A stretch of 5,778 nucleotides of DNA from contig JAGXAX010000102.1 of the NCBI GenBank assembly GCA_018971405.1, forward strand, positions 1 through 5,778, read 5' to 3'. Of this stretch, positions 1-5,728 are shown piece after piece (position 1 is the first letter of the stretch; every line of letters starts with the position of its first letter). The DNA comes from Alphaproteobacteria bacterium. GTDB lineage: Bacteria > Pseudomonadota > Alphaproteobacteria > Micavibrionales > UBA2020. Below the pieces are notes generated by a model. The model was given only the letters and a program-made list of their open reading frames with translations. It was not told the origin of the DNA and searched no databases. Position numbers and translations under genes: made by a program.

Positions 1-438
1 TTCAAGGCCGAGAGCTTTCCGCTGTACACGCTGCTGCTCGAAAACAAGGAAGCCGGCGTGGACGCGGCGATCCGCGCTTTCGAACTGGCGCAAAAGGGCG
101 GCGACGCGGAAAAATACAATTTCGCGCTGGGCCTGCAGACCGTCGCCTACGAAATCTACGCGCCGGGTCAGACGGCCGAGATCAACAGGGAAACCTTGAA
201 AGCCTGCCTCGCCGTTTTCGAAGAGCAGGCGGAGCGTCATGCGCCGAGCGCCCTCATGGCGGCCTACAACCGGCTCTGCGGCTTCGGCTGCGAAATCGAC
301 AAGGCCGCCGCGCGCAAATGGCTCGACAAGGCCGAGGCGCTGGGCGGGAAAAGCGAGATCATCGATGCCATGCGCGTGCAGGCCGCGGAGCCGCCGAAGA
401 AAAAAGGCCTCCTCGGCAAGTTCAAGCCGAAGTTCTGA
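1..438 (+). CDS. Sel1/TPR-like repeat protein, 3' part only
   Basis: The frame is open from the first base, so the gene starts before the window and only its last 145 residues are visible. They are mostly Ala/Glu/Lys-rich amphipathic helices. The stretch APSALMAAYNRLCGFGCEID and the following KAAARKWLDKAEALGG (about residues 81-116 of the visible part) match the Sel1-like pattern: helix, a G-x-G turn, then K-A-x-x-W-x-x-K-A and a closing Gly. Such repeats form protein-binding solenoids; no enzymatic motif is visible. The protein ends in a very basic tail (PPKKKGLLGKFKPKF) that could contact membrane or nucleic acid, which is inference. Its last 17 bases overlap the end of the convergent P-loop NTPase gene. 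The specific role is unknown, and a plain TPR protein is an equally fair description. Confidence 0.75.
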   Translation, partial: FKAESFPLYTLLLENKEAGVDAAIRAFELAQKGGDAEKYNFALGLQTVAYEIYAPGQTAEINRETLKACLAVFEEQAERHAPSALMAAYNRLCGFGCEIDKAAARKWLDKAEALGGKSEIIDAMRVQAAEPPKKKGLLGKFKPKF

Positions 439-982
439 GCCGCTCCAGTATGAAGTCCGCCCGCGCGGCGACGGGCATGACCGGCACGCGCACGGGGGCG
501 TAGCCGGCGCTGCGGTAGTCTTCTTCCAGCATTTTGTCGATCTTTTCGGCCAGCGCCGCGTCCTCGGTGCGGACGTTGTCCTGCACCACCGGCAGGCGGT
601 CGAAGATGAACACGGCGCGGTAGCGGAATAGCCGCGCCACGGCCGCGGCGGCGAAGACGTCCAGCCCCGCCAGCCGGAGGTAGGTGAGGCTGTCGGGGAT
701 GCCGCGGTCGAGAAACACCGTGGCGTGCGGGTCGAGCTCCATCTCGCGGGCGAGCGCCACTTCGAGGATGCCGCGCTGCAGGTCCGCCACGTCGCCGCGG
801 ACGTCGCGCAGGTCGCGCCCGCCGCGCAAGGCCAGCTCGATCAGCTCCCGCGCCACCTCGTTCTCGACCGCAAAGCCGCGCGCCTTCAGCGCGTCGATGA
901 CCGACGTCTTGCCCGAGGACGGCGCGCCGGTGATCACGCACCAGTTGGTTTTATATTTGAAATCCAATGTGTTGCTGGCCAT
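422..982 (-). CDS. AAA_28-type P-loop NTPase/kinase-like protein
   Basis: A 186-residue predicted soluble ATPase. The Walker A motif GAPSSGKT is at residues 19-26, right after a hydrophobic beta strand (WCVITGA). EVARELIEL follows at about 42-50. The block FLDRGIPDSLTYLRL at 90-104 resembles the DRG-x-x-D-x-x-x-Y motif of the AAA_28 family and of nucleotide/nicotinamide-kinase-like proteins. VFIFDRLP at 124-131 is another core strand. The length fits the single-domain family. The substrate is not known for these proteins and cannot be read here. The ATG at 982 is preceded by GGAAAG, five bases upstream, an acceptable ribosome binding site. The gene is divergent from the abrB-doc pair across 55 bases and converges on the Sel1-like gene with a 17-base overlap. 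Family assignment is firm; function (small-molecule kinase versus regulatory ATPase) is open. Confidence 0.85.
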   Translation of the reverse strand: MASNTLDFKYKTNWCVITGAPSSGKTSVIDALKARGFAVENEVARELIELALRGGRDLRDVRGDVADLQRGILEVALAREMELDPHATVFLDRGIPDSLTYLRLAGLDVFAAAAVARLFRYRAVFIFDRLPVVQDNVRTEDAALAEKIDKMLEEDYRSAGYAPVRVPVMPVAARADFILERLRTSA

Positions 983-983
983 C

Positions 984-1010
984 TTGACTTTCCGGCAAGG
1001 ATGTTATAAT
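984..1010 (+). promoter_or_regulatory. Putative promoter of abrB-doc
   Basis: TTGACT at 984-989 matches the -35 consensus at five of six bases, and TATAAT at 1005-1010 is a perfect -10. The spacer is 15 bases, shorter than the ideal 17, which could make the promoter weak or regulator-dependent. Transcription would begin near 1017, giving a leader of about 20 bases before the antitoxin ATG. The -35 box nearly touches the start codon of the divergent NTPase gene. No convincing promoter for that minus-strand gene was found in the same gap. Confidence 0.6.
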
Positions 1011-1022
1011 ATATGTTATAAC
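1003..1022. promoter_or_regulatory. Palindromic operator candidate at abrB-doc
   Basis: A 20-base AT-rich inverted repeat reads GTTATAATAT / ATGTTATAAC; nine of ten base pairs match and the tenth is T-G. It can also be read as two direct copies of ATGTTATAA at 1001-1009 and 1013-1021, 12 bases apart. It covers the whole -10 box and the expected start point. Type II antitoxins with an AbrB domain bind such palindromes as dimers and repress their own operon, so this is the natural autoregulatory site. It could also affect the divergent NTPase gene. Confidence 0.6.
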
Positions 1023-1027
1023 TTCAT

Positions 1028-1033
1028 GGAGGG
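1028..1033 (+). promoter_or_regulatory. Ribosome binding site that sets the abrB start
   Basis: GGAGGG lies four bases before the ATG at 1038. It overlaps the in-frame ATG at 1026, so that upstream ATG would have no ribosome binding site. This decides the start at 1038 and gives the canonical AbrB N-terminus MKTLTLSTIGNSVGV. Confidence 0.8.
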
Positions 1034-1037
1034 TTGG

Positions 1038-1262
1038 ATGAAGACACTTACTCTTAGCACAATCGGCAATTCCGTGGGGGTTATTCTGCCCAAAGAGGAA
1101 CTCGAGCGCCTGAAAATCGGCAAAGGCGACAAGCTTTGCCTTACGGAGACCAGTGACGGCCTTTTGCTGACCGCGTACGATCCGGATTTCGAACGGCAGA
1201 TGCGGCTTGCCGACGGCGTGATGCGCCGCTACCGCAACGCGCTGCGGGAGCTGGCGAAATGA
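1038..1262 (+). CDS. AbrB/MazE/SpoVT-family antitoxin
   Basis: A 74-residue DNA-binding antitoxin. The N-terminal swapped-hairpin AbrB domain is clear: TLSTIGNSVGVILPKEELERL followed by KIGKGDKLCLTE (about residues 4-38), with the typical G-N-S-x-G-x-x-L-P-K and the I-x-x-G-D turn. The C-terminal part (about 47-74, DPDFERQMRLADGVMRRYRN) is a charged helical tail. In this family such a tail wraps round and neutralises the partner toxin. The stop codon overlaps the toxin ATG by four bases (ATGA), so the two are translationally coupled with the antitoxin first, as in type II modules. The protein probably represses its own promoter through the palindrome at 1003-1022. The same frame is open far upstream, but the strong ribosome binding site at 1028 fixes the start. 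Confidence 0.9.
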   Translation: MKTLTLSTIGNSVGVILPKEELERLKIGKGDKLCLTETSDGLLLTAYDPDFERQMRLADGVMRRYRNALRELAK

Positions 1263-1699
1263 GCGGAAAAGAAACGTCCCGCCGCTGGCTTTCGAAAAGT
1301 TTCGTTCTGGCGCTGCACGACATGCAGATCGCCGCTTTCGGCGGCGCCTCCGGCGTGCGGGATGAGGCGTTGCTCGAATCCGCCCTGGCGCGGCCCCAAA
1401 ACCGGGCGGCCTACGGCGACCCGTCGGTTTTCGACCTTGCCGCCGCCTATGCGTTCGGGCTGGCGCGCAACCATTGCTTCGTGGACGGCAACAAGCGCAT
1501 CGCCTTCGTCGCGGCGGCGGTCTTTCTGGAGGACAACGGCTATGCGTTTCAGGCGGCGGAGGCGGATGTCGTCCTGAAGACGCTCGCGCTGGCCGCGGGC
1601 GCGGCGGATGAAAAGGTTTATGCCGACTGGCTGCGGCAGAACGCGCGCGACGTCAAACCCCGCCCATCCCGCAAAGGATCTCCCACGCCGCGGGCGTGA
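1259..1699 (+). CDS. doc: Doc (death-on-curing) family toxin, Fic fold
   Basis: A 146-residue toxin of the Doc branch of the Fic superfamily. The signature HCFVDGNKR is at residues 72-80 and fits the Doc form H-x-F-x-D/N-A/G-N-K-R. The Lys after Asn, in place of the Gly of true AMPylating Fic proteins, is the Doc hallmark. P1 Doc with this motif phosphorylates elongation factor Tu and stops translation; the same activity is inferred here. Other family landmarks are present: LALHDMQIAAFGG (17-29), GVRDEALLESALARPQN (32-48) and the helix AAAYAFGLARN before the motif. Most relatives have Pro after the catalytic His; here it is Cys73. GGGAG at 1246-1250 is the ribosome binding site, eight bases before the ATG. 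Residues from about 128 on (KPRPSRKGSPTPRA) extend past the usual family end near WLR, and the final 47 bases overlap the EVE gene on the other strand. Confidence 0.93.
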   Translation: MSGKETSRRWLSKSFVLALHDMQIAAFGGASGVRDEALLESALARPQNRAAYGDPSVFDLAAAYAFGLARNHCFVDGNKRIAFVAAAVFLEDNGYAFQAAEADVVLKTLALAAGAADEKVYADWLRQNARDVKPRPSRKGSPTPRA

Positions 1700-2060
1700 C
1701 CGGCGCGACGGAAAGGCGGGATTGTCTGAGCAGCGCCATGTCCCGCAGCCGCGGATGCGCCTTGATGGCCGCGAGCGTGACGGGCGTTTTGAACGCCTTC
1801 AGCGGCGCGACCGCGACCATGCCGAATTTTCCCGTCTTGTCGGTCGGGTCGGGGTGGTATTCCTTCACCACCTCCATCACGCCGACGATCTCGCGCCCGT
1901 CGTTGGAATGGTAGAAGAACGCAAGGTCGCCCTTTTTCATCGCCCGCATGTTGTTGCGCGCCTGGAAGTTGCGCACGCCCGTCCAGCCGGTTTTTTTGTC
2001 ACTGACGAATTCGCTCCACGCGTAAGATTCCGGTTCGGATTTCATCAGCCAGTATTTCAT
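1653..2060 (-). CDS. EVE domain-containing protein
   Basis: A 135-residue single-domain protein filling the whole EVE (PUA-like) fold. The hallmarks are KSEP at residues 7-10, GWTGVRNFQARNNMRAMKKG at 25-44, DLAFFYHSNDGREIVGVMEV at 45-64 and the closing L-R-x-M-x-L-L-R-Q-x-R-L-S-V-x-P-V at about 105-121. EVE domains are readers of modified bases, related to YTH and ASCH domains; human THYN1 is the best-known homologue. The ligand of this one is not known. It is the last gene of the operon: its ATG directly follows the gpsA stop codon with no gap. GGAG lies nine bases upstream, inside gpsA. Its last 47 bases overlap the end of doc tail to tail, leaving no room for a separate terminator between them. 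Confidence 0.93.
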   Translation of the reverse strand: MKYWLMKSEPESYAWSEFVSDKKTGWTGVRNFQARNNMRAMKKGDLAFFYHSNDGREIVGVMEVVKEYHPDPTDKTGKFGMVAVAPLKAFKTPVTLAAIKAHPRLRDMALLRQSRLSVAPVTPAAWEILCGMGGV

Positions 2061-3113
2061 TCAAAGGTTCTCCGTCTTGAGGTCGCGTTCCATCAGCCGG
2101 GCGATTACGGCGTCGATGGGGGCGGCGTGGTGGAGGATCCCGTCGACGGCGGCCGAGATCGGCATTTCGACGCCGAACGCCGTAGCGTTGAGCGCGATCG
2201 CCCGCGCTGTCGCCACGCCCTCGGCGACGGAGGCGCGCCCCGCCAGCACGTCTTCGAGCTTTTCGCCCCGCCCGAGCGCGAAGCCCAGCGAAAAATTGCG
2301 CGAGGCCATGGCGTTGCAGGTCAGCGCGAGGTCGCCGAGGCCGGAAAGGCCGAGAAAGGTTTCCGCGTCCGCGCCGCGGCCGCAGCCGAGGCGTTTCATT
2401 TCCGCCAGCCCGCGGGTCATCACGGCGGCGCGGGCGTTGAGGCCGAGGCCTTTGCCCTCGACGATGCCGCAGGCGATGGCGATGACGTTCTTTACCGCTC
2501 CCGCGATTTCCGCTCCCGCGACGTCGCTTGAAAGATAGGGGCGGAAGGCCTTGGCCGAGAGCATCTGCGCCCAGCGCGCCGCCCGCGCCGCCGGCGCTTT
2601 GGTGGCGAAAGTCACGGCGGCGGGCAGGCCTCTCGCGATTTCATGCGCGAAGGTCGGGCCGGAGAGGACGGCGTAAGGGTTTTCGGGCAGCGTTTCCGCC
2701 GCGGCTTCGGAGAGGAGCTTGCCGGTCTTTATTTCTATCCCTTTCGCGCAATTGACGACCGCCGCGTCCGGCGGGAGATGCGGGTGCAGCGCCGCCATCG
2801 CGCCGCGGGCGAACTGCGCGGGCGTGGCGAGCAAGACCATCTCCGCCCCTTCGGCGGCTTCGGCGAGGGCGGCGGTCGCCCTGATGGCCGGGTCGAGCGG
2901 AATGCCCGCGAGATAGCGGCTGTTTGCATGTTTCGTGCTAATCTCCGCGGCCAGTGCGGCTTCGCGGGCGTAGAGCGTCACGGCGCGGCCCGCCGTTGCC
3001 AGCATCTGCGCCAGCGCCGTGCCCCAGGCGCCTGCGCCTATAACCGATATTTTGCCTGCGCCTGTAAGCGATATTTTGCCCGCGTCCGTGGCCGGCGTTT
3101 TACTTCCGCTCAT
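2061..3113 (-). CDS. gpsA: NAD(P)-dependent glycerol-3-phosphate dehydrogenase
   Basis: A 350-residue cytosolic enzyme that reduces dihydroxyacetone phosphate to sn-glycerol-3-phosphate, the backbone for phospholipid synthesis. The Rossmann glycine loop GAGAWG is at residues 26-31, followed by LLATPAQ (94-100), CAKGIE (122-127) and SGPTFAHEIARGLPAA (151-166). The catalytic-domain block is AVKNVIAIACGIVEGKGLG (206-224, with Lys208 as the expected catalytic lysine), and the substrate-binding region is GLSGLGDLALTC to SRN (255-273). The family normally begins at about K-I-x-V-I-G-A-G; here some 20 extra residues precede it. They contain tandem copies of that segment, KISLTGAG then KISVIGAG. The ATG at 3113 overlaps the upstream stop by four bases (ATGA). 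No other ATG, GTG or TTG lies between it and the glycine loop, so this start is favoured. AGGA sits only one base from the ATG, too close for a normal ribosome binding site, so coupled translation is likely. A longer open frame reaching 3308 is out of frame with the real upstream gene and was not used. Confidence 0.96.
   Translation of the reverse strand: MSGSKTPATDAGKISLTGAGKISVIGAGAWGTALAQMLATAGRAVTLYAREAALAAEISTKHANSRYLAGIPLDPAIRATAALAEAAEGAEMVLLATPAQFARGAMAALHPHLPPDAAVVNCAKGIEIKTGKLLSEAAAETLPENPYAVLSGPTFAHEIARGLPAAVTFATKAPAARAARWAQMLSAKAFRPYLSSDVAGAEIAGAVKNVIAIACGIVEGKGLGLNARAAVMTRGLAEMKRLGCGRGADAETFLGLSGLGDLALTCNAMASRNFSLGFALGRGEKLEDVLAGRASVAEGVATARAIALNATAFGVEMPISAAVDGILHHAAPIDAVIARLMERDLKTENL
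3031..3078. repeat. 24-base tandem duplication inside gpsA
   Basis: Two adjacent 24-base units, 3031-3054 and 3055-3078, agree at 22 of 24 positions. A third, decayed unit at 3079-3102 agrees with the second at 14 of 24. In the gpsA frame they encode KISVIGAG, KISLTGAG and KTPATDAG. The period is a multiple of three, so gain or loss of a unit keeps the reading frame. The innermost unit is the real first strand and glycine loop of the Rossmann fold; the outer ones appear to be copies that became an N-terminal extension. Confidence 0.85.
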
Positions 3114-3991
3114 ATCCTGTTCACTGGAATCCTGATGAAATTTCCGACGTCTCCCGCGCGCAAATTCACCTGCAGCGACGGCAGGAGAAGCTCCGGCACC
3201 GGCTTGCCGCGGTCGGCGTCCCTGCGCTGGGCGACGAAGGCGCTTTTCTGGATGTTGACGCCGGCGCGGATGTTGGCTTGCTTTTGTTCGGCGACCGTCG
3301 CCATGCATTGCGGCCGGCGGTTTTTGCCTTCCGGATAGTCGTGGCCGACGTACATCCGGGTTTCATCCGGCAGGGCGAGCAGTTTGCGCGTCGAATCGTA
3401 GGAATCCTCCGCGCTGCCGCCGGGGAAATCGCAGCGCCCCGCGCCGACGTCGGGCAAAAACATCGAATCGCCGACGAAAACGGAACTTCCTATGATATAA
3501 GAGGTATCGGCGGGCGTGTGGCCGGGGGTGTGGATGATGCGCGCGTCAAGCGCGCCGATTTTGAAAGCCTCGCCGTCTTCGAACAAATGGTCGAACTGCG
3601 ACCCGTTCATAGGAAAAGGGTTTGGCGGCGCGTCGGCGGCATTGTGGAAGATCGGCTCCCACGTTTTCAGGACGTCGAGGATATGTTTGCTGATCGCGGT
3701 CTTGCCGCCGGTTTTCTTTTTGATGTACTGCGCGGCGGTGAGATGGTCGGCGTGGATGTGCGTCTCCAGAACCCATTCCACACGCAAGCCCCTGCTTTCC
3801 ACGAAGCTGATGACCTTGTCCGCGCTCGCGGTCGAAGTGCGCCCCGCCGCGGGGTCGTAATCCAGCACGCTGTCGATGACGGCGCAGGAGTTATCCCCTT
3901 CGCCCCATACCACGTATGTCCATGTCGCCGTCGCGGGGTCGAAGAAGCCGCGCACGGCGGGCCCGCGCGCTTCTGAATTATCTGCTGTCAT
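3110..3991 (-). CDS. Persulfide dioxygenase-like MBL-fold protein
   Basis: A 293-residue metallo-beta-lactamase-fold protein closest in motif pattern to bacterial persulfide dioxygenases (ETHE1/Blh type). These mononuclear iron enzymes oxidise glutathione persulfide to sulfite. THIHADHLT at residues 77-85 supplies the first metal ligand, His78. HTPGHTPADTSY (154-165) gives His158 and GDSMF (174-178) gives Asp175, the two other expected ligands. The block VGAGRCDFPGGSAEDSYDS (182-200), then VGHDYPEGKNRRPQC (215-229) and a C-terminal LPSLQVNLRAGDVGNFIRIP, are typical of this subgroup rather than of glyoxalase II or lactamases. The ATG at 3991 overlaps the rhodanese stop by four bases, and AGGAGG is six bases upstream. 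The 42 Arg/Lys-rich residues obtainable by starting at 4117 lie inside the rhodanese gene and were rejected. A rhodanese neighbour strongly supports a sulfur role. The exact substrate is inferred. Confidence 0.88.
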   Translation of the reverse strand: MTADNSEARGPAVRGFFDPATATWTYVVWGEGDNSCAVIDSVLDYDPAAGRTSTASADKVISFVESRGLRVEWVLETHIHADHLTAAQYIKKKTGGKTAISKHILDVLKTWEPIFHNAADAPPNPFPMNGSQFDHLFEDGEAFKIGALDARIIHTPGHTPADTSYIIGSSVFVGDSMFLPDVGAGRCDFPGGSAEDSYDSTRKLLALPDETRMYVGHDYPEGKNRRPQCMATVAEQKQANIRAGVNIQKSAFVAQRRDADRGKPVPELLLPSLQVNLRAGDVGNFIRIPVNRI

Positions 3992-4674
3992 GCGCAGCCT
4001 CCTGTCCCTGACCCGTCTTTTGCCGCAGCGTCTTTTTTGCCGGGCGTTTTCGGCAAACCGCCGGCGCAGCTTGCCGCGCAGGCTGCGGGCGCGCTCCCGC
4101 AGCTGCTTTTGTTCCATGGCATTTTGAGCAGAAAAAGCGCCATGCCGCAGCGGTCGGTGACGCCGGCGTAGACGAGGCCGCAGCCGACAAAGAACGGCAC
4201 GAGGTAAAAGACCGGCAGGGAAAAATGGCCGAGCAGCGTGCCGAGCGCGGCCAAAGCCCCCGCCGCGATGCGCACTTGCCTTTCCAGCGGGATGGCTTTG
4301 GAAGACGGCGCGGCGGCGGGTTGCGGCGCGTCTTGTGTCGCCGCATCGCTTGCGATATCGATGCCCGCCGCCGCGCAGGCGAGGATGCCGCCTTCGACGA
4401 CGGCGGGGTTTTTGTATCCGGCGGCGGCGAATTTTTCCGCCGCCTTGCGCGCGCGCATGCCGCTGCGGCAGAGGATATACACCGGCGCATCGCGGTCGAG
4501 CCCGCGGCGGAGCATGAAATCATCGGGGTCGAGCGCGCCGAGCGGCACGAAATCGTGCTCCGCGGCGAGGCGCTGCTCCGCGTGCTCTTCCGGCTGGCGC
4601 ACGTCGAGGATGGTCGCGCCCGCGGCGGCGAGCCTTGCGGTTTCGGCGGCGGGGATCGTTGCGATGTCAGTCAT
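3988..4674 (-). CDS. Rhodanese-DUF2892 membrane sulfurtransferase
   Basis: A 228-residue two-domain protein with the layout of E. coli YgaP. Residues about 5-110 form a rhodanese domain: ILDVRQPEEHAEQRL at 22-36, YILCRSGMRARKAAEKF at 66-82 with the active-site Cys69 in the CRSGMR loop, and VVEGGILACAAAG at 92-104. An Ala/Pro-rich linker (about 110-128) leads to a DUF2892 segment, 130-189 (ERQVRIAAGALAALGTLLG, the hydrophobic hairpin PVFYLVPFFVGCGLVYAGV, DRCGMALFLLKMPWN), giving two membrane helices. Rhodaneses move sulfane sulfur between thiosulfate, persulfides and thiols. This one probably faces the cytoplasm and feeds or is fed by the next gene, a persulfide dioxygenase homologue. The C-terminal tail (190-228) is Ala/Lys-rich with four cysteines. 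The ATG overlaps the end of tsaD by eight bases, and AGGA lies seven bases upstream. Confidence 0.92.
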   Translation of the reverse strand: MTDIATIPAAETARLAAAGATILDVRQPEEHAEQRLAAEHDFVPLGALDPDDFMLRRGLDRDAPVYILCRSGMRARKAAEKFAAAGYKNPAVVEGGILACAAAGIDIASDAATQDAPQPAAAPSSKAIPLERQVRIAAGALAALGTLLGHFSLPVFYLVPFFVGCGLVYAGVTDRCGMALFLLKMPWNKSSCGSAPAACAASCAGGLPKTPGKKDAAAKDGSGTGGCA

Positions 4675-5722
4675 GGGATATTCCTTTCAATTCTTCAAGC
4701 GGCCAGCGCGGGCGGACGGGAAAATCCGCCGCGTCGGTCAGGCCGCGCACGAACCGTTCCATCCCCGCCCAGGCGATCATCGCCCCGTTGTCGGTGCAGA
4801 GTTTCGGCGGCGGGGCGACAAAGCGCATTTTATATTGTTTCGCCAAAGCTTCAAGCGCGCTGCGGAGCGCCTTGTTCGCGGCGACTCCGCCCGCCACGAC
4901 CAGTGTCGGCGTTTCCGGTGCGCGCGCGAGGTAGTCCTTTATGGCGTGTTCCGTCCGGTCGGCGAAGATCAGCCCGACGCTGTGCTGGAACGAATGGCAG
5001 ATGTCCGCCGCGTCGCGCCGGTCGAGGACGGCGGGGAGGCCGTCCCCCAGCTGGCGCACGGCGGTTTTGAGGCCGGAGAAGGAAAAGTCGCAGCCCGGCT
5101 TGCCGGTCATCGGGGCGGGCAGGGGGAATTTTTCCAAAGCCGCGGCGGGATCTGCGCATTCCAGCGCCATTTTCTCGACCGCGGGGCCGCCGGGATAGCC
5201 GAGGCCCAAAAGCTTCGCGGATTTGTCGAAACATTCACCCGCCGCGTCGTCGCGCGTCGTGCCGAGGCATGTGTATTGCCCGACGCCTTCAACGATCAGA
5301 AGCTGGCAGTGCCCGCCGGAGACGAGCAGCAGCAAATAGGGAAACGGCACGTCCGCGACGAGGCGCACGGTCAGCGCATGGCCTTCGAGATGGTTGACGG
5401 CGATGACCGGAATGCCGCGGACGGCGGCGATGGCCTTCGCCGTCATCGCCCCGACCATCACGCCGCCGATCAGCCCCGGCCCCGCCGTCGCGGCCACGGC
5501 GTCGATGTCCTTCAGGGTGAGATGCGCTTCATCGAGCGCCTGTTTCACCAGCGTGTCGATGTGAAGGAGATGCGCGCGCGCCGCGATCTCCGGCACCACG
5601 CCGCCGAACTCTTCATGCTCTTGCTGGCTCAAGACGACGTTGGACAATATGCGTTTGTCCTCCGTCACGATGGCGGCGGCGGTCTCGTCGCAACTCGTCT
5701 CTATGCCCAGAACTTTCTTCAT
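4667..5722 (-). CDS. tsaD: tRNA t6A37 threonylcarbamoyltransferase TsaD
   Basis: A 351-residue ASKHA-fold enzyme that transfers threonylcarbamoyl from its AMP adduct to A37 of ANN-decoding tRNAs, together with TsaB and TsaE. It is normally essential. Motifs run in order: VLGIETSCDETAAAIV (4-19), GVVPEIAARAH (41-51), the metal-binding HLEGH (111-115), VSGGHCQLL (134-142), FDKSAKLLGLGYPGGPAVEK (165-184), FSGLKTAV (215-222), VVAGGVAANKALR (275-287) and KLCTDNGAMIAWAG (307-320). His111, His115 and Asp311 are the metal ligands. The length is typical. The ATG at 5722 gives the family N-terminus MKKVLGIETSCDET. An in-frame TTG at 5740 was rejected because the -10 box lies between the two. No ribosome binding site precedes the ATG, which fits a leaderless message. 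It is the first gene of the five-gene operon and overlaps the rhodanese gene by eight bases. Confidence 0.97.
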   Translation of the reverse strand: MKKVLGIETSCDETAAAIVTEDKRILSNVVLSQQEHEEFGGVVPEIAARAHLLHIDTLVKQALDEAHLTLKDIDAVAATAGPGLIGGVMVGAMTAKAIAAVRGIPVIAVNHLEGHALTVRLVADVPFPYLLLLVSGGHCQLLIVEGVGQYTCLGTTRDDAAGECFDKSAKLLGLGYPGGPAVEKMALECADPAAALEKFPLPAPMTGKPGCDFSFSGLKTAVRQLGDGLPAVLDRRDAADICHSFQHSVGLIFADRTEHAIKDYLARAPETPTLVVAGGVAANKALRSALEALAKQYKMRFVAPPPKLCTDNGAMIAWAGMERFVRGLTDAADFPVRPRWPLEELKGISHD

Positions 5723-5728
5723 GTTCCG

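Noticed and set aside
1003..1020. A minus-strand -10 box (TATATT or TATAAC) for the NTPase gene in the AT-rich palindrome.
   Set aside because: No -35-like hexamer lies at a sensible distance, and any AT-rich palindrome yields such boxes on both strands.
684..1037. Upstream extension of the antitoxin frame as a fusion protein.
   Set aside because: The added part is antisense to the NTPase gene and crosses the promoter and operator; the ribosome binding site at 1028 sets the start at 1038.
1608..2531. A 307-codon plus-strand open frame.
   Set aside because: It lies opposite doc, EVE and gpsA, is Arg/His-rich with no family motif, and comes from the low stop-codon density of GC-rich antisense DNA.
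3278..3976. A 232-codon plus-strand open frame opposite the MBL-fold gene.
   Set aside because: There is no recognisable domain or ribosome binding site, and the opposite strand carries an unmistakable enzyme.
3992..4117. A 42-residue Arg/Lys-rich N-terminal extension of the MBL-fold protein.
   Set aside because: It lies within the rhodanese gene in another frame, while AGGAGG and the ATGA overlap support the start at 3991.
4225..5070. A 281-codon plus-strand open frame.
   Set aside because: It is antisense to the rhodanese and tsaD genes; its Arg-rich low-complexity product is typical of a shadow frame.
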